Shown here piece by piece: positions 7,699 through 16,279 of a stretch of DNA of 64,000 nt. A program made the translations under genes and the position numbers. The notes beneath the pieces were generated by a model. That model had not been told where the DNA came from. It ran no database searches and worked only from the letters and a program-made list of their open reading frames with translations. Position 1 is the stretch's first letter. Each line of letters begins with the position of its first letter. This DNA is from Haematomicrobium sanguinis DSM 21259 (GTDB lineage Bacteria > Actinomycetota > Actinomycetes > Actinomycetales > Micrococcaceae): NCBI RefSeq assembly GCF_000688395.1, contig NZ_JIAG01000001.1, forward strand, positions 1 to 64,000, written 5' to 3'.

Positions 7699-10600
7699 GG
7701 TTCCGCGTCCTGATTTTTCGCGGCGATTTTTCGCAAACGGAGCACTGCGAAGGCGAGTAGCGCGACGGCCAGGAGGCCAAGCAAGACGAAGGTGTAGCCG
7801 CGCAGGAACCAAATGATCGCCCCGGCGACGCCGACCGCGCCCATCCAGGTGAAGAGCCGCGATTTGGTAATGACACCAAGAACCAATACTGCGGCCATTG
7901 CAAGCAAGGTGTAGACCTGCCGCTCGGTGGACGGGAACACGATGGTAGACACTTCGGACAGAAGCAAAGCACCGGAAGCCACCGCGAACCCGATGGTGCC
8001 CCACTGCTTATTGCCTCGGAAGAACTCCCACAAGGACAGCAACGCGAGTGCAATGATCCACCACTGAGCGAGCCAAAACGGCTCGATCACGTCCCCGATG
8101 ATTGACTGATATAGCGCTTGTGCGGCGGTGACGGTTGCTGCAAGACCGGTGGCAAGCGCGAGCATCCCGATCGGATCGCGTCGGCGAAGAACCGCACCCA
8201 AGGCAAGCAGCGCCAGTGCGAAAACGGTTCCCCACAATGCTTGGGCAATCGAGGGGATGAACAGCGTAATCATGGTCTGGATGAGACCCGCGCTCACGAG
8301 CGCGAGCATGATGATTCCGACCAAGAACCTGGACTTGAGCGCCTCCCACGCCCCCACGGCTGCGAGCACCACGAGCCACGCTTGCGTCAGCCAGAAAGTA
8401 GTCAACACACCGGGCGCTAGGGCTTGAATAATGACGGCCAGGGGCCAGACCGCAATGATCGCGGCGACTTCAACGATCGTGACTAGCCAGCGCTTAGGCG
8501 CCAGAACTATCGTCAGCACGAGGGCGGCCAGCATGCCGAGCGCGGCCAGCCATGCAAGACTCACCACCGTGTCGATTCCGGGGTTCTGGGCACCGTAACG
8601 CATGAGAGTGCCACCCTGTTCGCGAACCATGGTCACGGTAGAAACAACCAAGAGGACCAGTGTCGGTAACGCGAGGAAAGCCGTGCGGGCCTGGACGCTC
8701 TCAATCCATTGTTCGTTTCGGCCGCGCTCACGCTGCAAAAGTTGCGGTTGCGCGCGCGTGCTGTCCCACCAGTACCAGAGGGCGAAGAGGGCCACCACTG
8801 CAGCGAAGCCGAGTATGGTCAGAACCGCCCACGGCCACGGTTCTCCAAGATTCTCCCTGACTTGAATGATCATGAACAGTGCACTGAGCAGGATCGCCGT
8901 CTGTGCAGACACCAAGAACGCAAACCCGCGGCCCAATGCGTAGCCCAGGCGCATGGCCGCAACGGCGACGAGCACGAGCCAGATTGCGATAAAGAACTGC
9001 GGAGTATCGTCTCTAGTCGCGAAGTTGGCGGAAATCGATGCGAGCGCAGCCGCGCCCACTAGTGCCAGGGAAAGCGGAATGGCGGACTCTTGTCGCCGCA
9101 ATCGCGCCGAGAGGACGAAGATTGCCGCAAGCGCGATGCCGCCGAGAATGAGACTGGTCCAGCCCGGATTGAGCACGCCGAGATGGATCGGCGTTGCTGA
9201 CAACAGGTCGCCGCGCGTGAGAGCGAACCCCGCCAAACCCAAGGCATAAGGTAGTCCGAGCAGGGACCAGTGCGTCGACCAGCGTGGTTTGCTGACCGGC
9301 GCTGTGGCCGCCGCGCTCCTCACGGCACCGCCCGCCGCGCTCTTCACGAAACTACCTACGTTTCTGTCCGGGGCGTTCCCCGGAAGCCCATCAAGTTGCC
9401 CGCGCATTGCCCGCACCATAACAAAGGAGCAAATAGCCGCGGCCAGTCCGCACGCCAAGAAAACCAACGCCGACGGGGCGTCTGTCGTTTCGCCGGTGAA
9501 GCCGCGCCGCGGCACCCCGGAAAGCGCAAGGTAGAACAGTGGAAACGCGAAAATGACCGTGCACAGCACAAGGCGATTTACTTGGATGATCGCCCCGTAG
9601 CCGAACCACCGATCGAGTATCACCGAGGCCACCAGGAACAGCGTGAGCACGGCGAGAATCACCAGGCCCATCGCGTAGAGCGGCACACCCGAATCCACGA
9701 ATAGGACGGCCATCGCGGCCAGAATGGAGAGTTCGCACTGAAGGAGATAGGAATCGCGAATGGTGCGGACACGTTCGGCCTCCGCTCGCCCCGCATCCCC
9801 CCGCTCGGTTCCCGGTAGCCGGGACAGCCACACGACAATCCCCGCCGCGACGAGTGCAGATGCCACCGCCGCGACCCGTAGCGCCGGCAATGGCGAGTCG
9901 AAGCTGGCAATACCGACGGCGCTCACCAGCGCTACCGCCGGACCGAGCGCACTGGCAAACCCGATCCGGGGCAGCAGCCTGACCACGGACACTCCCCCCG
10001 CAATGGCACCCAAGAGGTACCACGCCACCAGGAGCCACGGGAGGCTCAGCCCAAACGCGCCCACCACGTCTAGCCCGCGATGCAACACAAACATGAGCGC
10101 GCCAAAGCCAAGCAACCATTGCAGGAGGAGCCCCATGGCGGGAACGTGCGCGAAATCCGACAAGAGCTCGACGCGATCCCGCTCACCACGGCCGGATCCG
10201 CCGAGCCACGTATCCCGGCGGGCCAGGAGCGCCACAAGGTCGACCACGATGAACACCGCAACAAGACCCGCAATCCCCCACGCCGCATAATCACCGTTGG
10301 CGGCGCGCGTTGCAACACCCTCATTCACGGCGCGCGTCAGCCCGCCACCCACGGTCAGCGGCAATGCCACAAGGGACACCTTGAGCGCCGCTACCAAAAC
10401 CCAGGTGCTCACCCCCGCGCGAGCCGCAGCACCCGCCCGATCCGCAGCCCCCGCACGATCCGCAGCCCCCGCACCGCGACCGTCCGAGCGCCGCGACGCC
10501 CACAACGCCCACCCCAGCCTGGACACAGCAAAACCATTGAGCGCAAGCGCCACAAACGGCGCGAGATCCCGCATCTCCGCCGGCACTTCAAGATCCCGCC

Positions 10601-12431
10601 CCGGATTCCACGCGAAATTCGCCAATATCCCGGCAACAATGGGAATCAGCGGGATCCACAGCAGTGCCTGCTGCCTGGGCTTCCCGTCCTCCCACGCCGA
10701 ACCGGCCGAACCGGCCGAACCGGCCGAACCGGCCGAACCGGCCGAACCGGCCGACACCACCGCACCGGCAGACACCGCCGAACCCACAGTTACCGCTGAC
10801 ACGGTCGCAAAACTCAATCCCAACCAAGCCGCCAATACCGCGATCCACACGCCCAGGCTTCCCGGCCCCACGCCATAAATCGGCGCAAACACCTGCGCGA
10901 CCAGCACCGCGACCACAACTACCCCGAAGGTCACAAAGACATCCGCCACATAGACCCCGCGCGCTACTACCCCAGAACGGTATATCGGCAGCCGCTCGCC
11001 CGATGCCCGCAGCCCCACAAACTGCGCCAGCACAAACGCAGCGAACACCACCGCGATCCAGAACGAGTTCGGCCACCCCGCGTTCTCCCGCAACAAGTTA
11101 ATCGACAACAGCACCGCAACGGTCCCGGCCGCTCGCCCGCCAAAGTAGGCGATCACCAGGTCAGTGCCGCGCGCCACCAGCAGCTGCAACGCATACGCCA
11201 GAGTGACCAGGGCCGCCAAAAGCGCATACCCGCGCGTATCCAGGATCGAAAAGCTCAGCACCGCCGCCGCTATCACGGCTGGCAACAAATATCGATACGT
11301 CGCCGCCGCGCTCTTTGCCACCATGGCGGGCACCCATCCGGGCCGCAGCAGCGACACCGCCGACACCAACACCGCAAACACCACGGCGCTCACGTAATAC
11401 CACAGCACCGGCATGTCGGCGACGGCATTCACCGACCACATCGTAGAGAGCACCAGCCCCATCCCGGCATACACCAGCGCCTGCGCGCGCGTCACCCACA
11501 CCGCAACGGTGCTCCCCGCAAGCCCAAGCACCGAAGCGATAAACCAGCACCAAGCAGGCGAAAGATTACCGACCAAATTCAGCGCAAGCCCAAAGAACGG
11601 CACCAACCCCAAGCCAATACCGGCGAGCGCAAACCCCGCCGGCCGCAGTTTCCGATACTTCGCATACACAAAAAGCCCGCCCGCGTAAAACGCCGCCATG
11701 ACCACGCCGACGGCCCCGACCTTCAGCGCACCAGCAAACCCCGTAGCCAAAAATGCGGCGCACGCGGCCAACAGCACAAGCCCCGCGGTCGCCAAGGTCA
11801 GATTAATATTGCGCAGATTGCGCTTTTCGGCAGCCTCCTCGGGCGTCGGCGGGCTTTCCTGAGGTACGACGACGCCTGCCGCCCCCCAGCCCCCAACCGC
11901 CTGGGTTTGGGGTACTGGTATCGAAGTTCGTTCCGGCGTTTCGCGAAGTGGAACACTCGCCGGTGACATTGGGCTTTCGGGTTCGGATGGTTCCGATCGT
12001 AAGGGCACCGCCGGAGCATCACGCGGCTCGAGCGGCGCTGTTGATTCTGGCAGAACCGGCGGCACTGCCTCTGGAGGCTGGGCTGCCTGCTGTGGCGGCG
12101 CTGTTGTTTGCGTGAGAGGAGGCGTTTGCGCGGCAGGCGACTGGACGCCAGGCGACGGAGTGTTCTGAACCGGAGGCTCGGCCGAAGGTTCCGCGTGAGC
12201 GAGTTCGGCATTCCGGCGCGCGGCGGTTCCGGCGTCAAAACCCTCTTGCCAGGCGGCCGCCTGAGCGCGGCGTTGCCGATCGTTGAACTCGAACTCGCGC
12301 GCATCCAGAATTCGCCGATACGCGGCACGCACCGCGAGCCAGGTAATCAGCCACGCCCCCACGCCGCCCAAGATCAACCCAAAGAGGAAGCTTCCCACAG
12401 CTGCCGTCCCGTCCGAGGTTCGAGTCCCCAA
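7695..12431 (-). CDS. Giant multi-spanning membrane protein
   Basis: 1,578 residues. One N-terminal helix (about 14-34) is followed by a cytoplasmic region to about residue 190 rich in Pro, Gln, Thr and Ser. From about residue 210 to the end there are dozens of hydrophobic helices. The segment beginning EKRNLRNINLTLA resembles the large actinobacterial membrane proteins of DUF2157/DUF2339-like architecture; no enzymatic motif is visible and the function is unknown. A loop near residue 565 is made of Gly-Ser-Ala triplets encoded by a 9-bp tandem repeat, and another carries GAADRA repeats. The TTG at 12431 is the longest start; an in-frame GTG 11 codons later is an alternative. Its end overlaps purM tail to tail. 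Confidence 0.7.
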   Translation of the reverse strand: MGTRTSDGTAAVGSFLFGLILGGVGAWLITWLAVRAAYRRILDAREFEFNDRQRRAQAAAWQEGFDAGTAARRNAELAHAEPSAEPPVQNTPSPGVQSPAAQTPPLTQTTAPPQQAAQPPEAVPPVLPESTAPLEPRDAPAVPLRSEPSEPESPMSPASVPLRETPERTSIPVPQTQAVGGWGAAGVVVPQESPPTPEEAAEKRNLRNINLTLATAGLVLLAACAAFLATGFAGALKVGAVGVVMAAFYAGGLFVYAKYRKLRPAGFALAGIGLGLVPFFGLALNLVGNLSPAWCWFIASVLGLAGSTVAVWVTRAQALVYAGMGLVLSTMWSVNAVADMPVLWYYVSAVVFAVLVSAVSLLRPGWVPAMVAKSAAATYRYLLPAVIAAAVLSFSILDTRGYALLAALVTLAYALQLLVARGTDLVIAYFGGRAAGTVAVLLSINLLRENAGWPNSFWIAVVFAAFVLAQFVGLRASGERLPIYRSGVVARGVYVADVFVTFGVVVVAVLVAQVFAPIYGVGPGSLGVWIAVLAAWLGLSFATVSAVTVGSAVSAGAVVSAGSAGSAGSAGSAGSAGSAWEDGKPRQQALLWIPLIPIVAGILANFAWNPGRDLEVPAEMRDLAPFVALALNGFAVSRLGWALWASRRSDGRGAGAADRAGAADRAGAAARAGVSTWVLVAALKVSLVALPLTVGGGLTRAVNEGVATRAANGDYAAWGIAGLVAVFIVVDLVALLARRDTWLGGSGRGERDRVELLSDFAHVPAMGLLLQWLLGFGALMFVLHRGLDVVGAFGLSLPWLLVAWYLLGAIAGGVSVVRLLPRIGFASALGPAVALVSAVGIASFDSPLPALRVAAVASALVAAGIVVWLSRLPGTERGDAGRAEAERVRTIRDSYLLQCELSILAAMAVLFVDSGVPLYAMGLVILAVLTLFLVASVILDRWFGYGAIIQVNRLVLCTVIFAFPLFYLALSGVPRRGFTGETTDAPSALVFLACGLAAAICSFVMVRAMRGQLDGLPGNAPDRNVGSFVKSAAGGAVRSAAATAPVSKPRWSTHWSLLGLPYALGLAGFALTRGDLLSATPIHLGVLNPGWTSLILGGIALAAIFVLSARLRRQESAIPLSLALVGAAALASISANFATRDDTPQFFIAIWLVLVAVAAMRLGYALGRGFAFLVSAQTAILLSALFMIIQVRENLGEPWPWAVLTILGFAAVVALFALWYWWDSTRAQPQLLQRERGRNEQWIESVQARTAFLALPTLVLLVVSTVTMVREQGGTLMRYGAQNPGIDTVVSLAWLAALGMLAALVLTIVLAPKRWLVTIVEVAAIIAVWPLAVIIQALAPGVLTTFWLTQAWLVVLAAVGAWEALKSRFLVGIIMLALVSAGLIQTMITLFIPSIAQALWGTVFALALLALGAVLRRRDPIGMLALATGLAATVTAAQALYQSIIGDVIEPFWLAQWWIIALALLSLWEFFRGNKQWGTIGFAVASGALLLSEVSTIVFPSTERQVYTLLAMAAVLVLGVITKSRLFTWMGAVGVAGAIIWFLRGYTFVLLGLLAVALLAFAVLRLRKIAAKNQDAEP
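10696..10758. repeat. 9-bp tandem repeat inside coding sequence
   Basis: Six perfect copies of GCCGAACCG (10696-10749) and a degenerate seventh. On the coding strand they give repeated Gly-Ser-Ala triplets. The copy number could vary by slippage without shifting frame. Confidence 0.9.
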
Positions 12432-12509
12432 GTCAGATGCGATGAGTGAATCGCCTTGAGCTTGAGTCTACGTATTGGAGGGTCCTTTGGACATGAGCCC
12501 CACGTAACC

Positions 12510-12518
12510 TGTGGATAA
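12510..12518. other. Single DnaA-box-like sequence
   Basis: TGTGGATAA is the complement of the consensus TTATCCACA. It stands alone between the giant membrane gene and the toxin-antitoxin promoter; no cluster of boxes or AT-rich region accompanies it, so an origin is not suggested. Confidence 0.3.
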
Positions 12519-12526
12519 CTTTCGCC

Positions 12527-12545
12527 TGATACCGCAGTGGTATCA
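12527..12545. promoter_or_regulatory. Palindromic operator over the toxin-antitoxin promoter
   Basis: Arms TGATACC and GGTATCA with a five-base spacer. The right arm overlaps the -10 box TATCAT (12541-12546), which is seven bases before the antitoxin ATG. This placement is what RHH antitoxin autoregulation would need. Confidence 0.6.
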
Positions 12546-12553
12546 TTTTTTGC

Positions 12554-12757
12554 ATGGCCATGACCTTGAGACTCTCCGAGGAAGCACAGCGCGCCCTAGA
12601 CTTGCTGGCCCGCGAAGACGGCGTGAGCAAACAGGAAGCCGCCTCGCGAGCAATCCTCGAGGCCGCCGCTCGGGCAACCGGCGATAAGAAGGTGCGCGAA
12701 CTCGCGCGAGAGAGTTCGGAACGCTATCGACAACTGCTTGACCGGCTCGCCCAGTGA
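12554..12757 (+). CDS. Ribbon-helix-helix (CopG-like) antitoxin
   Basis: A 67-residue protein whose first 45 residues fit an RHH DNA-binding domain: a short strand (MTLRL), helix A (EEAQRALDLLAREDG) and helix B (SKQEAASRAILEAA). A basic/acidic tail of about 20 residues would wrap the toxin. Its stop overlaps the toxin GTG (GTGA), giving translational coupling. With the Doc-like gene it forms a type II toxin-antitoxin module. The cognate antitoxin of Doc in phage P1 is Phd, so an RHH partner is a swapped pairing also seen in other actinobacteria. A palindrome over its promoter suggests self-repression. Confidence 0.8.
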   Translation: MAMTLRLSEEAQRALDLLAREDGVSKQEAASRAILEAAARATGDKKVRELARESSERYRQLLDRLAQ

Positions 12758-13146
12758 AGCCCGCGTTCCTCGATGTCGAGGACCTCGTGTCTATCGTGGA
12801 TGAAATTGGCGTGGGGCCGATTCGCGACCTTGGCATCTTGGATTCGGCCGCACAGCGACCGCAGACTTTTCTCGGCGGCCAGTACGTCTACCGCGATGAA
12901 TGCGAAATGGCGGCGGCGCTCTTGGAGTCAATTGGGCGCAATCATCCCCTTGTCGACGGCAACAATAGACTCGGATGGGTCGCCACGTACACGTTCTTGG
13001 CGCTGAATTCACTGGATCTAGATGCACCCGAAGACGACGCCTACAACCTTGTCATAGGCGTCGTCACGGGAAACATTCCCCTAGCCGTCTCGGCCGAAAG
13101 CCTGCGCGGGTGGACTCGCCCTCGCGCTACGCTTCATCGGGAGTGA
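12754..13146 (+). CDS. Doc-type toxin (Fic fold)
   Basis: 130 residues, the usual size of Doc (death on curing). Doc-family toxins transfer phosphate from ATP to EF-Tu and so stop translation. The active-site loop is visible as HPLVDGNNR with catalytic His64; the canonical form is HxFxDGNKR, so Phe is Leu and Lys is Asn here. The Fic helices before and after (AAALLESIG, LGWVATYTFLALN) are intact. The changed Asn could alter nucleotide handling, but the key His, Asp and Asn remain. The last 20 bases overlap, tail to tail, the opposing VOC gene. Confidence 0.82.
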   Translation: MKPAFLDVEDLVSIVDEIGVGPIRDLGILDSAAQRPQTFLGGQYVYRDECEMAAALLESIGRNHPLVDGNNRLGWVATYTFLALNSLDLDAPEDDAYNLVIGVVTGNIPLAVSAESLRGWTRPRATLHRE

Positions 13147-13933
13147 TCGGCTCGTCCGGTTGCTCCTTCATGCCCGGACTGGGTTGCATCAACATTAAGA
13201 AGGCACCGCCGGAGTCTTCGATTCCGGCCATTTGACCCAAATCGGGTACGTCCATTGTCGGCACCACGACTTTACCGCCCACCAAGTCGACGCTCGCAAG
13301 CGCGTCATCCAGGCTGGATACGGCAAAATAGGTCACCCAACTGGGTTGCGGCGTTTTCTTGTCCTGCGCTCCGGCAACCATCTTGCCGTCCACCAGAATG
13401 GAGTAGTAGGCGTCCGCTCCCTCGCCGTCCTTTTTCCACTGCACGCCCAACACGTCCTTGTAGAAGCGCAGATCCTCCGGAAGCGAATTGGCGTTGTACT
13501 CGTTCCAGATCACCGTTCCGGGCTGATTGACCAGTTCGGCGCCAAATTGGTCGCGTGCTTGCCAGAACCAGACATTGGCGCCGGCAGGATCCAGGCCGCC
13601 GAAGATGACTCCGTCATCGTCTCCCACCGTCATCGGTTGCATATGGAGTTTGCCTCCGGCGCCCGCGAACCTTTGCGCCGATTCCTGGGCGTCATCCACC
13701 GCAATGAAGGTGAGCCACTCGTCGCGTTTCCACCCGTCCCGGGCGCTTTCGCCCGGCGGCATGATGCCGGCGACGATCTTCCCGTCGAGCCGTGCGGTGA
13801 AGAACCCGTCTCCCGCTAGTTCCAGGGTCCACCCGAGAACCTTTTCATAGAAAATGACGGCGTCTTCGGGCTTGCCGCTGATCAGTTGCGGCCAGCACGG
13901 CGTACCTTGCGTGTATCCGGTTCTGACACTCAT
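13127..13933 (-). CDS. Two-domain VOC (glyoxalase-fold) protein, CFP30B-like, copy B
   Basis: 268 residues made of two vicinal-oxygen-chelate half-domains (about 9-125 and 135-250), each with the beta-alpha-beta-beta-beta pattern. GTPCWPQL at the start and GGKVVVP...GQMAGIEDSGG near the end match the mycobacterial Rv0577 (CFP30B, methylglyoxal-linked antigen) family. The usual metal ligands are not obvious, so catalysis is unproven; ligand binding or aldehyde detoxification is a guess. Its ATG overlaps the stop of the preceding paralogue (TAATG), so the two are translationally coupled. They are diverged tandem duplicates. Confidence 0.8.
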   Translation of the reverse strand: MSVRTGYTQGTPCWPQLISGKPEDAVIFYEKVLGWTLELAGDGFFTARLDGKIVAGIMPPGESARDGWKRDEWLTFIAVDDAQESAQRFAGAGGKLHMQPMTVGDDDGVIFGGLDPAGANVWFWQARDQFGAELVNQPGTVIWNEYNANSLPEDLRFYKDVLGVQWKKDGEGADAYYSILVDGKMVAGAQDKKTPQPSWVTYFAVSSLDDALASVDLVGGKVVVPTMDVPDLGQMAGIEDSGGAFLMLMQPSPGMKEQPDEPITPDEA

Positions 13934-14754
13934 TAGGCCTCCAGTGCTTCCTCTTTGCCGCCAAGTCCTTCTTCGCCCTCTTCATTCATGTCCATGACCA
14001 TGAAGAAACCCTGAACGGGATCGACAATGCCGGCCATCCGCCCGACCGTGGGAACATCAAAGGCCGGAATGGTGATCGTGGCACCCAGCGACTCCGCCTT
14101 GGACACCGCGCCGTTGACGTCATCAACACAGAAGTAGGTAACCCATGCGTTGGGCTGGTCAGACTGTTCGCGTCGCGTCATGCCGCCCACCGGATCGGAG
14201 CCGCTCTGGAACGTCCAGTACTCCATCAGGTCACCGGCCGGTTCCTTCTTCACACCGAGCCCCACAACGACGGTGTAAAAGACTCCAGACTTTTCCGGGT
14301 CGTCGCTGGAGAGTTCATTCCATACCAGCGTTCCGGGCTCGTTGACGAGTTGCGCCCCGATACGCGTGCCGGCCTCCCAGAATCCGACCATCGCGCCGGT
14401 GGAGTCGGTGGCGAAGAACATGCGACCGGAGCCGCTGCCGGTTCCCACCGGCAACATGATGTTATTGCCCCCAGCCTCGGTGACTTTAGCTGCAGTATCA
14501 TCGACGTTGTTGGACGCCAGATAGGTGTTCCAGACGCTCGGTCGCCCTTCGCCGCCCGGCGGTACGCTGCCAATTCCGGCTACGTCTTTGCCGTTGATAC
14601 GCGCGAGGTTGTATTTCATCCCGTCGCCGCCGTCGAGTTCTTCAAAATCCCAGCCAAACAAGCCCGAATAGAACTCTTTGGCTTTGTCCACGTCGGTGGC
14701 TTGCAGGTCAACCCAGCACGGGACACCCTCTTGATATGAGCTACGTTCAGGCAT
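13933..14754 (-). CDS. Two-domain VOC (glyoxalase-fold) protein, CFP30B-like, copy A
   Basis: 273 residues. The opening PERSSYQEGVPCWVDLQ and FYSGLFGW, then VWNTYLASNNVDD, closely follow the Rv0577/CFP30B pattern, and the second half repeats the fold (LVWNELSSDDPEKSGVFY, WVTYFCVDDV). An acidic tail ends the protein. The start is ATG at 14754 with GGAGGGGA upstream; another ATG six bases earlier is out of frame and stops at once. First gene of a two-gene unit with its paralogue. A TAGCGT box near 14855 on this strand may be the -10 of its promoter. Confidence 0.82.
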   Translation of the reverse strand: MPERSSYQEGVPCWVDLQATDVDKAKEFYSGLFGWDFEELDGGDGMKYNLARINGKDVAGIGSVPPGGEGRPSVWNTYLASNNVDDTAAKVTEAGGNNIMLPVGTGSGSGRMFFATDSTGAMVGFWEAGTRIGAQLVNEPGTLVWNELSSDDPEKSGVFYTVVVGLGVKKEPAGDLMEYWTFQSGSDPVGGMTRREQSDQPNAWVTYFCVDDVNGAVSKAESLGATITIPAFDVPTVGRMAGIVDPVQGFFMVMDMNEEGEEGLGGKEEALEA

Positions 14755-14994
14755 TGCGCATTCCCCTCCATTGAGCGTCGGTGCGCAGAGGATTCGGCAA
14801 CGGCACCGACTGTCCTTCGCCCCGGCAAGACGCCGTGGGCCTCATGGAACCTACGCTACCCGTGCCAACGCGAAAAGTCTGCACTGTTTTTTGGCGCGAA
14901 AGTTTGGCACACTGCCCGAGGGTCTTAGACAGCCGTCATCACGGCGCGTTGATTCATCACCAGAGGGGGTGCCGAGAATTTCGTGCGGGAACGG

Positions 14995-15213
14995 TTAGCC
15001 GATGCGGCGGTCGTCCTCGTCTTCATACTCAGAGGAGTACTTATCTTTGTAGTCATCGTAATCGTCAGCTTCGATGGGCGCCGGAGTGCGCCCGCTGCGA
15101 TTCGATCCGCCGGTTAGCTCCCGTTGCAGGGCAGCATAATCCGTCTCGGGGGAGAAGTACTTCATGTCCCGAGCTTGCTTAGTAGCCTTAGCCTTTTGAC
15201 GGCCGCGCCCCAT
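14995..15213 (-). CDS. DUF3073 protein
   Basis: 72 residues: a basic N-terminus (GRGRQKAKATKQARDMKYF) then a very acidic, tyrosine-rich tail (YDDYKDKYSSEYEDEDD). This is the DUF3073 pattern (mycobacterial Rv0810c), a small actinobacterial protein found next to purM. Its function is unknown; the charged halves suggest nucleic-acid or ribosome contact, which is only inference. The ATG has an AGAGGGGG ribosome site. Here it is separated from purM by about 7.3 kb of inserted genes, while the mycobacterial orthologue is adjacent. Confidence 0.88.
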   Translation of the reverse strand: MGRGRQKAKATKQARDMKYFSPETDYAALQRELTGGSNRSGRTPAPIEADDYDDYKDKYSSEYEDEDDRRIG

Positions 15214-15435
15214 GGCGTGACCCCCTCTGTCCGTCGTTCCGGAGGCTGGGCAACTCGGCCAGAGTCGCGGCTCCAGATAATCTACAAATGTTTCGTAGTA
15301 TCTAGATTACATGTTTTCGAACGTCTCTACGCACACGTAGGGCGATCTCGCTCGCCCACAGCGAAAAATTTCACGAATAATAGAAGACGTGCGTTCAGTC
15401 TTCTTTCACGTCGCTACGCAGGAGTAGAGCAGAGC
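15214..15435. other. Divergent intergenic region
   Basis: Holds the promoters of DUF3073 and the septum-formation-like gene. It is AT-rich around 15275-15325, where AATCTA and TAGATT can pair across about 25 bases. No conserved RNA motif was recognised. Confidence 0.4.
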
Positions 15436-16167
15436 ATGACAAAAAACCCACACTATTCGTCCGAGTCGGCCGTGAAGCCCGGCGCAGCGGCGAACAACAA
15501 ACCGGGCTCTACGCCCGCGGATTCCCCGCGCCCGCCCAAAAAGAAGAGCTCGAAATTTGGCTGGTGGATTGCCCTGGGATTGATTCTCGTAGCCGGTGCC
15601 GCCGTGGCAACCTACTTTGTCCTGAACCCCATCCAGCGCGAGGTGCCCAACGGTGTGAGTGCAAAGGACGTCAGCATCAGCGAGGTCCAGAGCGGGCAGT
15701 GTATGCGCAACTTCACCAACGTGAATGAAAACGTGGACATCGTGGACTGCTCCAGCCCGCACAATGCCCAGCTCATCGGCACCGAATCTGCACCGAAATC
15801 CGAGCCTTTCCCCGGGTCCGATATTCTGCAGCAGCGCTCCCAGCGAGTGTGCGACAGTTCGCCCCTGGACCCGCTGGTCGTCCAAGCACACCCAGACCTC
15901 AAGCAAACTCAGGGCCTGCCCACCGAAGAGAGCTGGGCGGCCGGAGACCGGCGCGTCGACTGCATCGCCTTCACCGAGAAGGACGACGCGCTCAAGGAAT
16001 CTGTGCTTCTTGGTCCAGATAGTCCGGCAACCACCGCGCCGAGCGACCCAGGAGAGGTGATCGCACCCTCTGAGTCCGGCAAGACCACCCCGAGCGAACC
16101 CGCCACCAGCCAGCCCATCGAAACCGGTGAGGGCACCCCGACAGGCGAACCCACCAACGCCGAATAG
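15436..16167 (+). CDS. Septum-formation-domain membrane protein
   Basis: 243 residues with a short cytoplasmic basic/proline-rich head (1-40), one membrane helix (about 41-62, GWWIALGLILVAGAA) and an extracellular domain. Cysteines in QCMRNF, VDCSSPHNAQ, RVCDSS and VDCIAF, with the SSPHNAQLIG motif, match the Septum_form domain (PF13845) of actinobacteria. The C-terminal 50 residues are Thr/Pro/Ser/Glu repeats typical of a wall-spanning tail. The frame opens earlier, but the ATG at 15436 is the first that gives a normal membrane topology, with AGGAG about 12 bases upstream. A role in division is inferred from the domain name only. Confidence 0.75.
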   Translation: MTKNPHYSSESAVKPGAAANNKPGSTPADSPRPPKKKSSKFGWWIALGLILVAGAAVATYFVLNPIQREVPNGVSAKDVSISEVQSGQCMRNFTNVNENVDIVDCSSPHNAQLIGTESAPKSEPFPGSDILQQRSQRVCDSSPLDPLVVQAHPDLKQTQGLPTEESWAAGDRRVDCIAFTEKDDALKESVLLGPDSPATTAPSDPGEVIAPSESGKTTPSEPATSQPIETGEGTPTGEPTNAE

Positions 16168-16255
16168 GCGAGAGTCCCCCGCGCCCAGCCAGGAATTCTG
16201 GCACCCGCGCAACCGGCTTTCAGGCCGGCGCGGGGCTGGGAGAGGGGGACTCGCC
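16167..16255. terminator. Long hairpin between convergent genes
   Basis: Outer arms GGCGAGAGTCCCCC and GGGGGACTCGCC with inner pairs CCCAGCC/GGCTGGG. It lies between the septum-formation-like gene and the clpB end, and a TACGACGGCG complement (16252-16261) abuts it. Confidence 0.65.
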
Positions 16256-16279
16256 GTCGTACTTCTCTTTGCCGCGCGC

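Noticed and set aside
10696-10758. Short regular repeats as a CRISPR array
   Set aside because: Repeats are only 9 bp with no spacers and are in frame inside a coding sequence.
12414-12427. T-loop-like GGTTCGAGTCCCC suggesting a tRNA end
   Set aside because: No acceptor stem, anticodon arm or D arm can be drawn around it, and it lies in the first codons of the giant membrane protein gene.
12464-12477. CTTGAGCTTGAGT as a possible HspR site
   Set aside because: The half-sites are in tandem, not inverted with a seven-base spacer, and no chaperone gene follows.
12510-12518. DnaA box as sign of a replication origin
   Set aside because: Single box, no cluster, no dnaA or dnaN gene and no AT-rich unwinding region nearby.
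15124-15435. Longer reading frame for the septum-formation-like protein
   Set aside because: The extension overlaps DUF3073 on the other strand and lacks start signals; ATG at 15436 gives normal topology.
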